Part shown: piece by piece, positions 8,228 through 15,854 of the stretch
How positions within the stretch are numbered: the stretch's first letter is position 1
Layout of the letters: the number at the start of each line of letters is the position of its first letter
Assembly: GCA_905372265.1 (NCBI GenBank)
Contig: CAJPOL010000007.1
Span: 1-32,616, forward strand
Direction of reading: 5' to 3'
DNA: 32,616 nucleotides
From: an uncultured Treponema sp.
GTDB lineage: Bacteria; Spirochaetota; Spirochaetia; Treponematales; Treponemataceae
Notes under the pieces: generated by a model
Database searches by the model: none
Told to the model about the DNA's origin: nothing
Seen by the model: the letters and a program-made list of their open reading frames with translations, nothing else
Translations under genes and position numbers: made by a program

Positions 8228-10522
8228 TCAGCGGTCAAACCCTATCTTACGGTTTGCGCTTTTTTCCTGCTGCATTTTTGCCAATTCGGCGGTTATATAC
8301 TCGGCGCTTAATTTATCGTGCGGCATAAACCGGATACGCCCTGCAAGAGAATCAAAATCTCCGGGAGTGATGGAATCCCATTTCAGCAATTCTCCAATAT
8401 GCGTATTCGAAAACTCAAATCCGCTGAAATATTTTGAAAACAACCGCTTTACGCCTTGCGGATTTAAGGCTTTGAATTCGGTCATAATATGAAAACGCCG
8501 TTCCATCGCAGGGTCCATCAGCTGCCTCAGGTTGGTTGTACAGATAACGATTCCGTCAAATTCTTCCATTTGCGTAAGGAATTCGTTTACCAGTGTCCGC
8601 TCCCAGCCATGCTGCGCATCGAGTCTGTTTGAGAAAAACGCATCCGCCTCATCGAATAACAGGATAGCATTATCCGTCCGAGCTTCTTCAAAGGCCGATT
8701 TTATATTCTCCTCGTTTTCGCCGACATATTTTCCGAAAATATCCGAAGGTCTTTTCAGCACTATCTTCTTATGCAGTATCTCCGCAATATAGCGGACAAA
8801 CTCGGTTTTTCCGGTTCCGCTCAGCCCGTAAAACAGCATACGGACGCCTGCGCGCGAAGCCGTATTCCGTTCCGCATAGTCTAAGGCATTTTGCACCATA
8901 CTGAGAATCTCCCCAGCGGGGATAGAGGTGTTCAATACGGAAAGATCGTATGATTCGCGTATGTTTTTCCGCATTTTCGGACTTCCGTATAACAGCTCGG
9001 AATTCGCTTCAAGTACCTGCCGTACGTCAAGGAGCATTTTTTCCTCCTCGCCGCCGGAACGCGGCAGGTCGCTGATTGTTTTTATGATGTTATCGATTGA
9101 GGCGCCCGTTACATGATAATTGCTGCACAGTTCAACAAGCTCATCAAGCAGTTTTCCGCTCATACCGATACCGGCTAATTTCGTATGCGCAATGGAACGC
9201 AGCATTGTTTGGGGCATTTCATTGAACTTAACCGAATAGGTAAACCGGCGGAGGGTCGATTCATCAAAAGAATGCGTATAATTGACGATCCATATTACTT
9301 TGTTGACGCTGTTTTCAAGCATCTTATTCACAATCCCTTTTTGGGGGGTGCTGTATGACATTCCAAAAAAAGAATCCGTCGTTTTTAGAATATGTTCCGC
9401 TTCATCAACCACAATAAGCGAATCCTTTTTTTCGATGGAGAGCAGGCAATTTAATCGGTATAATGCGTTGTTTTCGGCATTTTCATCGGTCAGCCCCGCC
9501 TCATTTTTATAGATGAGCAGTTTCAATCCGCTTTCATGGGCAAGCGTTTTTGCATACTCAGTCTTGCCTGAACCGGGACTTCCATACAAAAGAATATTTA
9601 CCGGCGCATGATTTGTCAAAAACTGGAGTACCAGCTGCGCCGATTCTTTTTTGAGCGCATAGGAGCCTAACGGGAACGGCTGCGTAAGCGTTTCTTCTTT
9701 TAGAATATCTGCAAAAAAAGGATCAAGGCTTGCAGAAAAAATACAGTCAACGGCATCTTCCGCTATATCGCCGTCAGAATCGATAAAACCGTATGTAATC
9801 AGCTTTTTATCGGTACGGAGCAAGGATTTTATTTTTTGCAGCGATGTATTTAAACATTTTGCATACATAGTCATAGCGCTTTCGTCATCGCCGTTTAAAT
9901 CGTTATACACATTATAAAGCTCGCGAATCGTATGCATCCGGTATGCCGCCAGCAGCAGCTGCATTTCATCATATGATATATCCAGCCCATTTGATAGAAA
10001 GGCTACCTGATTAACATTCTCTACCGCTTTTTTGATATGATCCGGTATCGTTATATCCATCGATAGTGCACCGTCATATTCCTCAGGCGTATATTCAGGG
10101 AAGAGAATATGAGCGATGAGCGCTGCAACGTGTTCTTTTTTTCCGGCAAAAAAGCAACGGCACACTTGTATATCAAAAAGGCTATCTGTAGTAAAGCGGC
10201 GTAATTTTTTTGCCAGTACGGCGTCTTCTTTAAAGTTTTGTTCAAGATCGCTTTCAGCATCGAACGGGTGCTTATAGGTCTCGGACGGCGGCAGCGGCGT
10301 AAGCCGTTTCTCTTTTACGAGCTTTTTGATAAAAGCATCAGCAACGAGGGCGGCGTACACTTCGCGTTTGAAAGTAACGGTCAGCGCATGCAAGAGCTTT
10401 TGACATTCATCGCAGCTTTCAAAGTTATCGGTGTGACTGCAAAAATTAAAAAGATAGTACGCAACAACACAGCATTCTTCGCGGGTAATTCTTTCGATTG
10501 GTCTAATAATACTTCCATACAT
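8228..10522 (-). CDS. Tandem AAA+ ATPase, function unknown
   Basis: This 764-residue protein has two AAA+ modules behind an N-terminal helical region of about 300 residues. The first has Walker A GSPGSGKTEYAKTLA (near 315) and Walker B LIVVDEAEHIL. The second has Walker A GLSGTGKTEFVRYIAE (near 567), a KYVGE pore-loop-like segment, Walker B LLFDEADAFF and the arginine-finger region MDPAMERRF. The second domain is closest to classic AAA unfoldase/FtsH-like modules, while the first is more diverged. The frame extends to an ATG at 10561, but the ATG at 10522 has GGAGG five bases upstream and is preferred. It runs directly into recG, suggesting a DNA-repair or replication-linked remodelling role, which is inference from context only. 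A promoter and about 200-base leader lie upstream. Confidence 0.88.
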   Translation of the reverse strand: MYGSIIRPIERITREECCVVAYYLFNFCSHTDNFESCDECQKLLHALTVTFKREVYAALVADAFIKKLVKEKRLTPLPPSETYKHPFDAESDLEQNFKEDAVLAKKLRRFTTDSLFDIQVCRCFFAGKKEHVAALIAHILFPEYTPEEYDGALSMDITIPDHIKKAVENVNQVAFLSNGLDISYDEMQLLLAAYRMHTIRELYNVYNDLNGDDESAMTMYAKCLNTSLQKIKSLLRTDKKLITYGFIDSDGDIAEDAVDCIFSASLDPFFADILKEETLTQPFPLGSYALKKESAQLVLQFLTNHAPVNILLYGSPGSGKTEYAKTLAHESGLKLLIYKNEAGLTDENAENNALYRLNCLLSIEKKDSLIVVDEAEHILKTTDSFFGMSYSTPQKGIVNKMLENSVNKVIWIVNYTHSFDESTLRRFTYSVKFNEMPQTMLRSIAHTKLAGIGMSGKLLDELVELCSNYHVTGASIDNIIKTISDLPRSGGEEEKMLLDVRQVLEANSELLYGSPKMRKNIRESYDLSVLNTSIPAGEILSMVQNALDYAERNTASRAGVRMLFYGLSGTGKTEFVRYIAEILHKKIVLKRPSDIFGKYVGENEENIKSAFEEARTDNAILLFDEADAFFSNRLDAQHGWERTLVNEFLTQMEEFDGIVICTTNLRQLMDPAMERRFHIMTEFKALNPQGVKRLFSKYFSGFEFSNTHIGELLKWDSITPGDFDSLAGRIRFMPHDKLSAEYITAELAKMQQEKSANRKIGFDR

Positions 10523-10527
10523 AGGCG

Positions 10528-10532
10528 CCTCC
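10528..10532 (-). promoter_or_regulatory. Ribosome binding site deciding the AAA+ ATPase start
   Basis: GGAGG on the minus strand lies five bases before the ATG at 10522. The alternative ATG 39 bases upstream has no such site, so the shorter protein is preferred. Confidence 0.7.
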
Positions 10533-10633
10533 GGCGTACTTGTTTGTGCATAGGATACCATTACAGGTCTTTTACAACCGTAAGATTTTACAGCCTCTCA
10601 CCTTGATGACCGTCTTTAAACAACTACATACGA

Positions 10634-10666
10634 ATCTCTAAAAGCCTAAAGCGAGTTTTTAGAGAT
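10634..10666 (-). promoter_or_regulatory. Leader hairpin upstream of the AAA+ ATPase gene
   Basis: ATCTCTAAAA (10634-10643) is perfectly complementary to TTTTAGAGAT (10657-10666), leaving a 13-base loop. It lies inside the predicted roughly 200-base untranslated leader of the AAA+/recG transcript. Its arms closely resemble the hairpin at 17354-17381, so it could be a member of a dispersed repeat family, an attenuator or a processing site. Confidence 0.45.
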
Positions 10667-10729
10667 ACCCGAATGATTAAGTAGGGAGATTTAATCGAAT
10701 AAGAATAATTTTGATGACATGATGTTTTT

Positions 10730-10757
10730 ACTATAACAAAAAATCCGAAACAGTCAA
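10730..10757 (-). promoter_or_regulatory. Sigma-70 type promoter for AAA+ ATPase-recG
   Basis: Minus-strand TTGACT (10757-10752) and TATAGT (10735-10730) are 16 bases apart, five of six each, with a TG extension just before the -10 element. Transcription would begin near 10723, giving an approximately 200-base leader before the start at 10522. Confidence 0.65.
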
Positions 10758-10797
10758 GCCTTTTGAAAGGGATGTCAATGCGTTCCTATCTTACTTT

Positions 10798-10916
10798 TTA
10801 TTCGTGCGGAGGGTTTAATACCCCGACGCTTGCGTCGTAACGAAGGGTATTAAAGCCGACTGCAACCACCTTATGAGAACAACATACCCCGACGCTCGCG
10901 TCGGGGTTGTTGATTG
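10798..10916 (+). repeat. 119-base structured repeat, copy 1
   Basis: This stretch matches 12272-12390 at 117 of 119 positions by my alignment, in the same orientation. It contains two hairpins. The first pairs TTTAATACCC (10814-10823) with GGGTATTAAA (10845-10854) and has an inner CGACGC/GCGTCG stem. The second pairs CCCCGACGC (10887-10895) with GCGTCGGGG (10898-10906). There is no coding potential or transposase. It resembles dispersed palindromic or MITE-like elements. It overlaps the annotated 3' end of the neighbouring secreted-protein gene. Confidence 0.85.
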
Positions 10917-11872
10917 TTGATAGTTACGTAAAAGATAATACTGATTCTGCGTAATCTGACTGCACTGTGTTTTTGGGGATCCAGTTGATGCGTCTGATAA
11001 AATACGTAATCGCCGTTATCGGTCTGTTCCCGCACTACGGCCGGTATGAATTTCCACTGGGCAAGAAGCATAATATTATAGTCTTTTTTTATGACAAAGT
11101 TAAGAACGGGGCCTATTGTTGTTACAAAACGGTCTTCGCCCCATGTTCTTTTATCAAGTCCTGCAGGAACTGCAAAAAAGCTTTTTTCCGTGTCCACTTT
11201 TAAGGCGATAAGATTTAGAGGAATAGGCATTTTATAACCCGCTACATAGGAAGCGCCATACCGCCAGCCGTTCCTATTTGTACCGTAATCAGCTTGATAT
11301 ATCCATGAGGTCAGATTATCGGTACCGGTCATCCCTTTGTACAAAGCAAATTGATCGATTCGAAAGATAACGTGGGTCCAGTCGTTGGGAATAACAGCGC
11401 CCAAATCGAACTGAAAAGCACCGCCCAAAGTAAAAGAGTAAACACCCTTTGTAAAGTCGGCAGGTTTCAGTGCAGATACGCCGTTATCGTTTTCGTTGAT
11501 CCCGACCCCCAAAAATTCCTTGTTTAACTTCCATCCGGTACCGATCCGCCCTTCTGTGTACAGCTCGAAAAAGGCGGCAGGTGTCCATGTAATGCCGAAT
11601 TTGCTTTCCATAGCGACAGGAGTCAGCTCTGCCCCCAGTTTAAATGTTATATTATTATCTTTTGTTAAAGGATTGTCATAGTTCAGTACCGGAACGGTAA
11701 AATTTTCAGTTACACCGAGCAAAGCCTCAGGCGGCCATGAAATTAAGGTCGTTATGCTCGTGCTGTACCCGACCGCTTTCTGATTATCAAAGACGGGCTT
11801 CCCGTTTTCCTGCGCATTGAGAAACAAAAAAGAGGTTAAAAAAAAGAAAATAAACGCTTTTTGTCTCTTCAT
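10871..11872 (-). CDS. Secreted beta-rich protein, probable outer-membrane protein; C-terminus likely frameshifted
   Basis: The frame extends to 11971, but the ATG at 11872 has AGGAG eight bases upstream and starts a clear signal peptide (MKRQKAFIFFFLTSFLFLNA), so the mature protein begins near QENG. The body, about 310 residues, is rich in Gly, aromatic and alternating residues (TEGRIGTGWKLN, FTLGGAFQFDLGAV, WRYGASYVAGYKM), like a treponemal outer-membrane barrel. I cannot name the family. The last 33 or so residues are odd: basic, barrel-unlike, and running into repeat copy 1. Removing one C from the run at 10975-10978 instead gives an ending ...QSDYAESVLSFT with a stop at 10924-10926, which looks far more natural. 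Either a sequencing indel or a real frameshift is likely. Confidence 0.75.
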   Translation of the reverse strand: MKRQKAFIFFFLTSFLFLNAQENGKPVFDNQKAVGYSTSITTLISWPPEALLGVTENFTVPVLNYDNPLTKDNNITFKLGAELTPVAMESKFGITWTPAAFFELYTEGRIGTGWKLNKEFLGVGINENDNGVSALKPADFTKGVYSFTLGGAFQFDLGAVIPNDWTHVIFRIDQFALYKGMTGTDNLTSWIYQADYGTNRNGWRYGASYVAGYKMPIPLNLIALKVDTEKSFFAVPAGLDKRTWGEDRFVTTIGPVLNFVIKKDYNIMLLAQWKFIPAVVREQTDNGDYVFYQTHQLDPQKHSAVRLRRISIIFYVTINNQQPRRERRGMLFS

Positions 11873-11880
11873 GCTGTTTT

Positions 11881-11885
11881 CTCCT
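11881..11885 (-). promoter_or_regulatory. Ribosome binding site deciding the secreted-protein start
   Basis: AGGAG on the minus strand, eight bases before the ATG at 11872. It places the start immediately before the signal peptide and rules out the extra 33 upstream codons. Confidence 0.75.
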
Positions 11886-11903
11886 GAATGTGGAATGCGA
11901 TAG

Positions 11904-11932
11904 AGCGTAACAAAAAAGAATAAAAGATACAA
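11904..11932 (-). promoter_or_regulatory. Weak candidate promoter for the secreted-protein gene
   Basis: Minus-strand TTGTAT (11932-11927) and TACGCT (11909-11904) are 17 bases apart, with TG before the -10. Each matches only about three of six consensus bases, so this is tentative. Confidence 0.3.
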
Positions 11933-11975
11933 GTTGCAGATCACTGAGCATGAAAAACTGGGCTTCTGCACCTGC

Positions 11976-12004
11976 TTTACATAATTTTCTTTTTAGATTA
12001 TAGT
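11976..12004 (+). promoter_or_regulatory. Sigma-70 type promoter for rpmB
   Basis: TTTACA (11976-11981) and TATAGT (11999-12004) are exactly 17 bases apart, five of six each. They lie 35 bases before the rpmB start at 12039, allowing a short leader. Confidence 0.65.
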
Positions 12005-12038
12005 ATTTTGCACTTTATTTTAACAAGGAAGGTATATT

Positions 12039-12230
12039 ATGGCACGTAGATGCGATATTTGTGGAAAGGGCCCGATGAGCGGCAATACAGTCAGTAAATC
12101 AATGAATCATCGCCGCCGGGTATGGAGGCCTAATCTTATCGAAGTAAAAACGGAACTGAACGGAAAAACCGTAACAATAAAAATGTGTTCTCGCTGCTTA
12201 AAGAGCAACTATGTTGTTAAAAAAGTATAG
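12039..12230 (+). CDS. rpmB: 50S ribosomal protein L28
   Basis: This is a 63-residue L28, a small basic protein of the large ribosomal subunit. The N-terminus MARRCDICGKGPMSGN and the central SKSMNHRRRVWRPNL are diagnostic. Cysteines at 5 and 8 and at 50 and 53 form the zinc-binding (C+) version. The ribosome site AAGGAAGG lies six bases upstream and a good promoter is present. It stands alone, without rpmG or other ribosomal genes, and is bracketed by the two 119-base direct repeats. The gene looks intact. Confidence 0.97.
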   Translation: MARRCDICGKGPMSGNTVSKSMNHRRRVWRPNLIEVKTELNGKTVTIKMCSRCLKSNYVVKKV

Positions 12231-12271
12231 CGTACTGCTTGCTGACACCGTTCCGGCCTGAAAAGCCTCTG

Positions 12272-12390
12272 TTATTCGTGCGGAGGGTTTAATACCCCGA
12301 CGCTCGCGTCGTAATGAAGGGTATTAAAGCCGACTGCAACCACCTTATGAGAACAACATACCCCGACGCTCGCGTCGGGGTTGTTGATTG
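12272..12390 (+). repeat. 119-base structured repeat, copy 2
   Basis: Same length and orientation as 10798-10916, with two substitutions (both T/C changes in or beside the first hairpin). The second hairpin, CCCCGACGC/GCGTCGGGG at 12361-12380, is identical. It lies 42 bases after the rpmB stop and may act as its terminator. Together the copies form direct repeats bracketing the 11872 gene and rpmB. Confidence 0.85.
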
Positions 12391-12411
12391 CACAATCATT
12401 ACAAATTACTC

Positions 12412-12541
12412 TCTGCGTCCTCAGCGATTTTATTTTTAATTAACCGCCAAGCACGCAGAAACCGCAAAGGGGTATTAAAGAGATTGTGTATTAAATCTTT
12501 CCCTCAATCCTCTCCGCGCTCTTGGCGGCCTTTGCAGTTAA
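12412..12541. repeat. Inverted-repeat, MITE-like element
   Basis: TCTGCGT (12412-12418) pairs with ACGCAGA (12453-12459). CCGCCAAG (12444-12451) pairs with CTTGGCGG (12521-12528), and GCAAAGG (12464-12470) with CCTTTGC (12529-12535). The outer ends read TTAAC and GTTAA. The modules CCGCCAAG, CGCAGA and GCAAAGG are typical of a non-coding palindromic repeat seen in many environmental bacterial genomes. There is no open frame. GGGTATTAAAG (12470-12480) is also shared with the 119-base repeat. Confidence 0.6.
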
Positions 12542-12552
12542 ATCGAGGGCTT

Positions 12553-15324
12553 TCACTCCCGGACATTGAAAACAGTTCGGCAGATTGTGCGGAATGGGCA
12601 GCTGAGGCAATCATGCCGCTGTACGGCTTCCTGCTTGGTAAAATCCTCATTCCGAACGCAGTCTGCAAAATGTTCCGCTTCATGTAAGAAAGCCTGTATC
12701 GACGGCTCAAACTCATCCCGTGTTTTCGCATGGGAACGCCCCTGCGGAATAACGGTTTTATCATTTACAATATAGCTGACTTTCTCCTTTGTAATATCAA
12801 GAAAAAAAGCATGTTCAATCTTATTTTTCTCAAAACGGGCCGTTTCCGTAAGGAAAAGATACATCGGTATCTGAAAGTCGGTGAGCGCTTCGGGGGCATA
12901 GGCTGCAGCGGGCGGTACCGCGCCTGTTTTATAATCCAGTATTACAGGGCGTTTCTCTTGTTCCCAGTACGATATGCGGTCGATCAATCCGTGATATAGA
13001 ATCCCCCCTTCACGCCAGCGGATACGCTCTTCCATACCGTATGGTATGGCGCCGTCCAATTTTTCAGCATCAAAGTTCAGCACAAACGCAATACTTTTCA
13101 TGCTCCTTTTTTTTATTGATTCAATAAAAGGAGCGGCAAGCGGGCCGCGGAAATCAGTCTGACTGTGTACAAGGGTATCAAAGAGGCTTTCCGCCCATGC
13201 CGTATAATCGGAAAGATGCGCTGCCTTAAATACGGTATCTACCTCCCGTATTTTCCGGTAAAGCTGTTCTAAAACTTTATGGCAGATAATACCGGTATAG
13301 CGGGGATTAAAGAGCTGCGCATCGGTGTCTTCTTCGCTGATATGCAGTACCGACGATAAAAACCATCGCGCAGCGCAAAATGAAAAGAGCGATAAATCGC
13401 TTTGGCTGATACGGACGGCACTCTCTTCATAACGCTCGGCATGCAAAAGCGCAGAGAGGGAGGGGAGCGCACTCCCAAACGGTTCGGTAAGAAAAGAAAA
13501 TCCCCGCTCCCTTTTTAGTAAACCGCTGAAACGTTCAAAGCCGTTTTTTTGCACCGGATAGAACGCTGCCGGTATGGACTGCTCTCCTCTAAAAAAAGCA
13601 TATTCCTGTAAAAAAGAATCCGTTTCATCGCCGGAAGGCTCTTCAAAAGCGGTTAAAAGGCTGTTTGCGACGGCAAAACCTGAGAACGTTTGTTCGGAAT
13701 AAGAAAAGCGCGTGCTGCCGTATCCTGCATACACGGCAAAAAAATCCTGCGTTGCATCTTTTTCGGCAACGCCGAGCGCTTCCCGTTTATCTTTCCGCAA
13801 AAACGGCAGTTTCTGATAGATGACCCTGCTTGCCTTTTGGCTACAGTTGAGCACAAAATGATGTGCAAAGGGAGTTGCAGCCGCTACTCTGAACGGGAAA
13901 ATACTGACCGCCCGCCCGGTGTTTTGCGGAACATAAATTTCGCGGGAAAGCTGTACCGTAAAAAAATGATACGGACGGGCAGGCATACAGTCGGAAAAAG
14001 TGTCTTCAAGAGCGGTTAATTCTTGCAGCGTTGCAATACAACGGCTGATGACGGCATTGTCTTCAGCGGAGTAGTCGTTCATTTCGATATAGCTGTCGCG
14101 GAATACGATATACTGCCGCTGAATATCGGAAAACCTTTTTGCATGAACCAGTTTTTCAGCAGCGCTCATAAACGGAATGAGCCATTCTTTTGCACTGAGC
14201 CGTTCAGCTTCCTCTTCCTCAAAACTGCTGTGAGGATTGTACGGGATGGGCAGCTTGAACGCTTCAAGCCAGACATTTTTATACTTTCCTTTATCGATCC
14301 ATGAAACGAGACAGTTATTTTTTATTCCGAAGTTGATGAGCGCTTTGATATGGCTCCGGCCTTTCCAAGGAATATGCGGGTTGAGCAGCAGCTGTTTGAG
14401 GCTTTCAAAAGAATAGTGTTCCTGTACGCAGGTTTCCAATAGACTGAACAAGCGGCCGGCCTGCTGTTCCCCCAGCTTAAAACCGAGCCGGAACTCCGCC
14501 GGAATATTCCGCAATGCGCATTCGCGCTTTAGATACGGAACAGCTTCTTCGATACCGGCCACGCTCAGCGCAATCTCATCGGCAGGCACGCCGCTTGTAA
14601 GCAGCTGTTCAACGGCAAGCGCGGTTGACCGGATCTCCTGCCGCATCGTATCAAAGCGCGTACAACGCACCGTTTCGGCATTGTATCGGAAAGCAGGCAG
14701 TACGGCTATTTCCGGCCGGTCATCCAATAGGCTGCGGTATTCTTCAAAGTCCTCCATAAGTTCAGGATAAAAAAGAATGTACCGCTTGCCGTGCGGATCG
14801 AATGAAGCGCCTACCCATGACGGTTCAAATATCCGGTGGAGGGCCAAAAATTCCGTATAGGCTTTTTTAAGGAAACGTAAATCTTTATCTTCCGCCGTTT
14901 CGCCTGCTTTGTTCGGGCAATGCTGCGCTGTCCGTTTTTCCCAATGATCCAGCTGCGGCAGAATACCCGCTATCCACTGTACAAAGACGGTTCCATCTGC
15001 CGCATAATCGGCCGGAATCAATTCATGGAAGAGCGGTGTTGCGGCTGCGGCGTTCTCCTCTGCAATACGGTGCGCAAAAAGGAGCCGGATGACTTGAGAA
15101 GCGGGGAACTTTCCCGTCTCCGACGAAATACAGCAATCCGCTTTAAATGCATCCCATGCGATAAAGGACTCTGCCGGAACTGCGTGCAGACCGGTGATTT
15201 CAAGCGCACGGTGCAGCCATAAACGGCTTGCAATCCGTGAAGGGAAAACAAAGCATGTGCGGGCATCGTTACCGTAACGGCGCAGACATTCCGTAATAGT
15301 TGAACATTCGGTTACGCTGTGCAT
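12553..15324 (-). CDS. AddB/RexB-like PD-(D/E)XK nuclease
   Basis: This 923-residue protein resembles the AddB/RexB subunit of the double-strand-break resection nuclease. The C-terminal third carries the nuclease: TGIICHKVLEQLY (histidine motif), VILDYKTG (catalytic D-x-K) and FQIPMYLFL (Q-x3-Y motif). A Cys in LFSFCAARWFL together with the terminal C-x2-C-x5-C (CLSCPFRTIC) matches the iron-sulphur staple of AddB-type nucleases. The N-terminal half looks like an inactive helicase fold. I see no Walker A, whereas AddB usually keeps one, so it is probably ATPase-dead. It starts five bases after the macro-domain stop. The AddA/RexA partner is not in the window. A Cas4-like or stand-alone nuclease is less likely given its size. 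Confidence 0.82.
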   Translation of the reverse strand: MHSVTECSTITECLRRYGNDARTCFVFPSRIASRLWLHRALEITGLHAVPAESFIAWDAFKADCCISSETGKFPASQVIRLLFAHRIAEENAAAATPLFHELIPADYAADGTVFVQWIAGILPQLDHWEKRTAQHCPNKAGETAEDKDLRFLKKAYTEFLALHRIFEPSWVGASFDPHGKRYILFYPELMEDFEEYRSLLDDRPEIAVLPAFRYNAETVRCTRFDTMRQEIRSTALAVEQLLTSGVPADEIALSVAGIEEAVPYLKRECALRNIPAEFRLGFKLGEQQAGRLFSLLETCVQEHYSFESLKQLLLNPHIPWKGRSHIKALINFGIKNNCLVSWIDKGKYKNVWLEAFKLPIPYNPHSSFEEEEAERLSAKEWLIPFMSAAEKLVHAKRFSDIQRQYIVFRDSYIEMNDYSAEDNAVISRCIATLQELTALEDTFSDCMPARPYHFFTVQLSREIYVPQNTGRAVSIFPFRVAAATPFAHHFVLNCSQKASRVIYQKLPFLRKDKREALGVAEKDATQDFFAVYAGYGSTRFSYSEQTFSGFAVANSLLTAFEEPSGDETDSFLQEYAFFRGEQSIPAAFYPVQKNGFERFSGLLKRERGFSFLTEPFGSALPSLSALLHAERYEESAVRISQSDLSLFSFCAARWFLSSVLHISEEDTDAQLFNPRYTGIICHKVLEQLYRKIREVDTVFKAAHLSDYTAWAESLFDTLVHSQTDFRGPLAAPFIESIKKRSMKSIAFVLNFDAEKLDGAIPYGMEERIRWREGGILYHGLIDRISYWEQEKRPVILDYKTGAVPPAAAYAPEALTDFQIPMYLFLTETARFEKNKIEHAFFLDITKEKVSYIVNDKTVIPQGRSHAKTRDEFEPSIQAFLHEAEHFADCVRNEDFTKQEAVQRHDCLSCPFRTICRTVFNVRE

Positions 15325-15329
15325 TGCGC

Positions 15330-15845
15330 TTAAAGAGCCGCCAGTATTGTCCGGTAGAGCTGTTCTGTCTGCGCATTAAAGCAGACATGATAGACCAGCA
15401 GGTTCGATTGACTATTGGTTAAATAGGCATATACGGTCGATAACGCAATACGGGCGGCATCGGCCATCGGGTAACCGTATACGCCGGCGCTGATGCACGG
15501 AAAAGCCACTGTGTTGCAGTGAAATTTCTCGGCCGCCAGCAAAGAGTTACGGTAACAGTTCGCAAGCAGTTCAGGTTCTCCGTGCTTACCGTCTTGGTAA
15601 ATAGGCCCGGGAGTATGAATAACGTATTCAGCCGGAAGCCGGTAGCCTTGCGTTATTTTTGCTTCTCCCGTCCGGCATCCGTGCAGTGCGCGGCATTCTT
15701 CCAAAAGTTCAGGGCCTGCAGCGCGGTGAATAGCGCCGTCAACGCCTCCCCCGCCGAGAAGATCGGTATTCGCTGCATTTACGATTGCATCTACTGCCAA
15801 TGTCGTAATATCGGCGCAAATAATTTTTATCGCATCACATTTCAT
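15330..15845 (-). CDS. Macro-domain ADP-ribose hydrolase (YmdB/MacroD type)
   Basis: A single 171-residue macro domain. Such enzymes bind ADP-ribose and remove acetyl groups from O-acetyl-ADP-ribose or mono-ADP-ribose from proteins or nucleic acids. The signature [18 protein letters not shown] (residues 23-40) is complete. Asn26 and Asp36 correspond to the catalytic pair of E. coli YmdB, and the second loop SAGVYGYP is present. The length is standard. It begins ten bases after glgA with GGCGG before the ATG, and ends five bases before the nuclease, so it is probably in one transcript with both. No ADP-ribosyltransferase such as DarT is nearby, so its target cannot be told from context. Confidence 0.93.
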   Translation of the reverse strand: MKCDAIKIICADITTLAVDAIVNAANTDLLGGGGVDGAIHRAAGPELLEECRALHGCRTGEAKITQGYRLPAEYVIHTPGPIYQDGKHGEPELLANCYRNSLLAAEKFHCNTVAFPCISAGVYGYPMADAARIALSTVYAYLTNSQSNLLVYHVCFNAQTEQLYRTILAAL

Positions 15846-15854
15846 AATTGCCGC

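Larger units (their letters stand above)
12231..12552. other. Gap between convergent rpmB and nuclease genes, filled by repeats
   Basis: No gene is seen. From left to right it holds about 40 unique bases, repeat copy 2 (12272-12390), and an inverted-repeat element (12412-12541). The hairpins in these repeats probably also end transcription from both sides. Confidence 0.7.

Noticed and set aside
10680..10715. Nine-codon leader peptide (MSSKLFLFD) in the AAA+ leader on the minus strand
   Set aside because: No ribosome site precedes the ATG and no amino-acid-run logic fits attenuation. Short frames like this occur by chance.
10798..12541. CRISPR array or insertion sequence
   Set aside because: Only two copies of the 119-base unit, spaced 1.36 kb apart with genes between, and no transposase or cas gene.
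12231..12552. tRNA or small stable RNA gene between rpmB and the nuclease
   Set aside because: The paired segments belong to repeats; no cloverleaf, anticodon arm or CCA end could be traced.
15330..15845. DarT-DarG toxin-antitoxin system
   Set aside because: The macro domain is of YmdB/MacroD type and no DarT-like transferase gene is adjacent.
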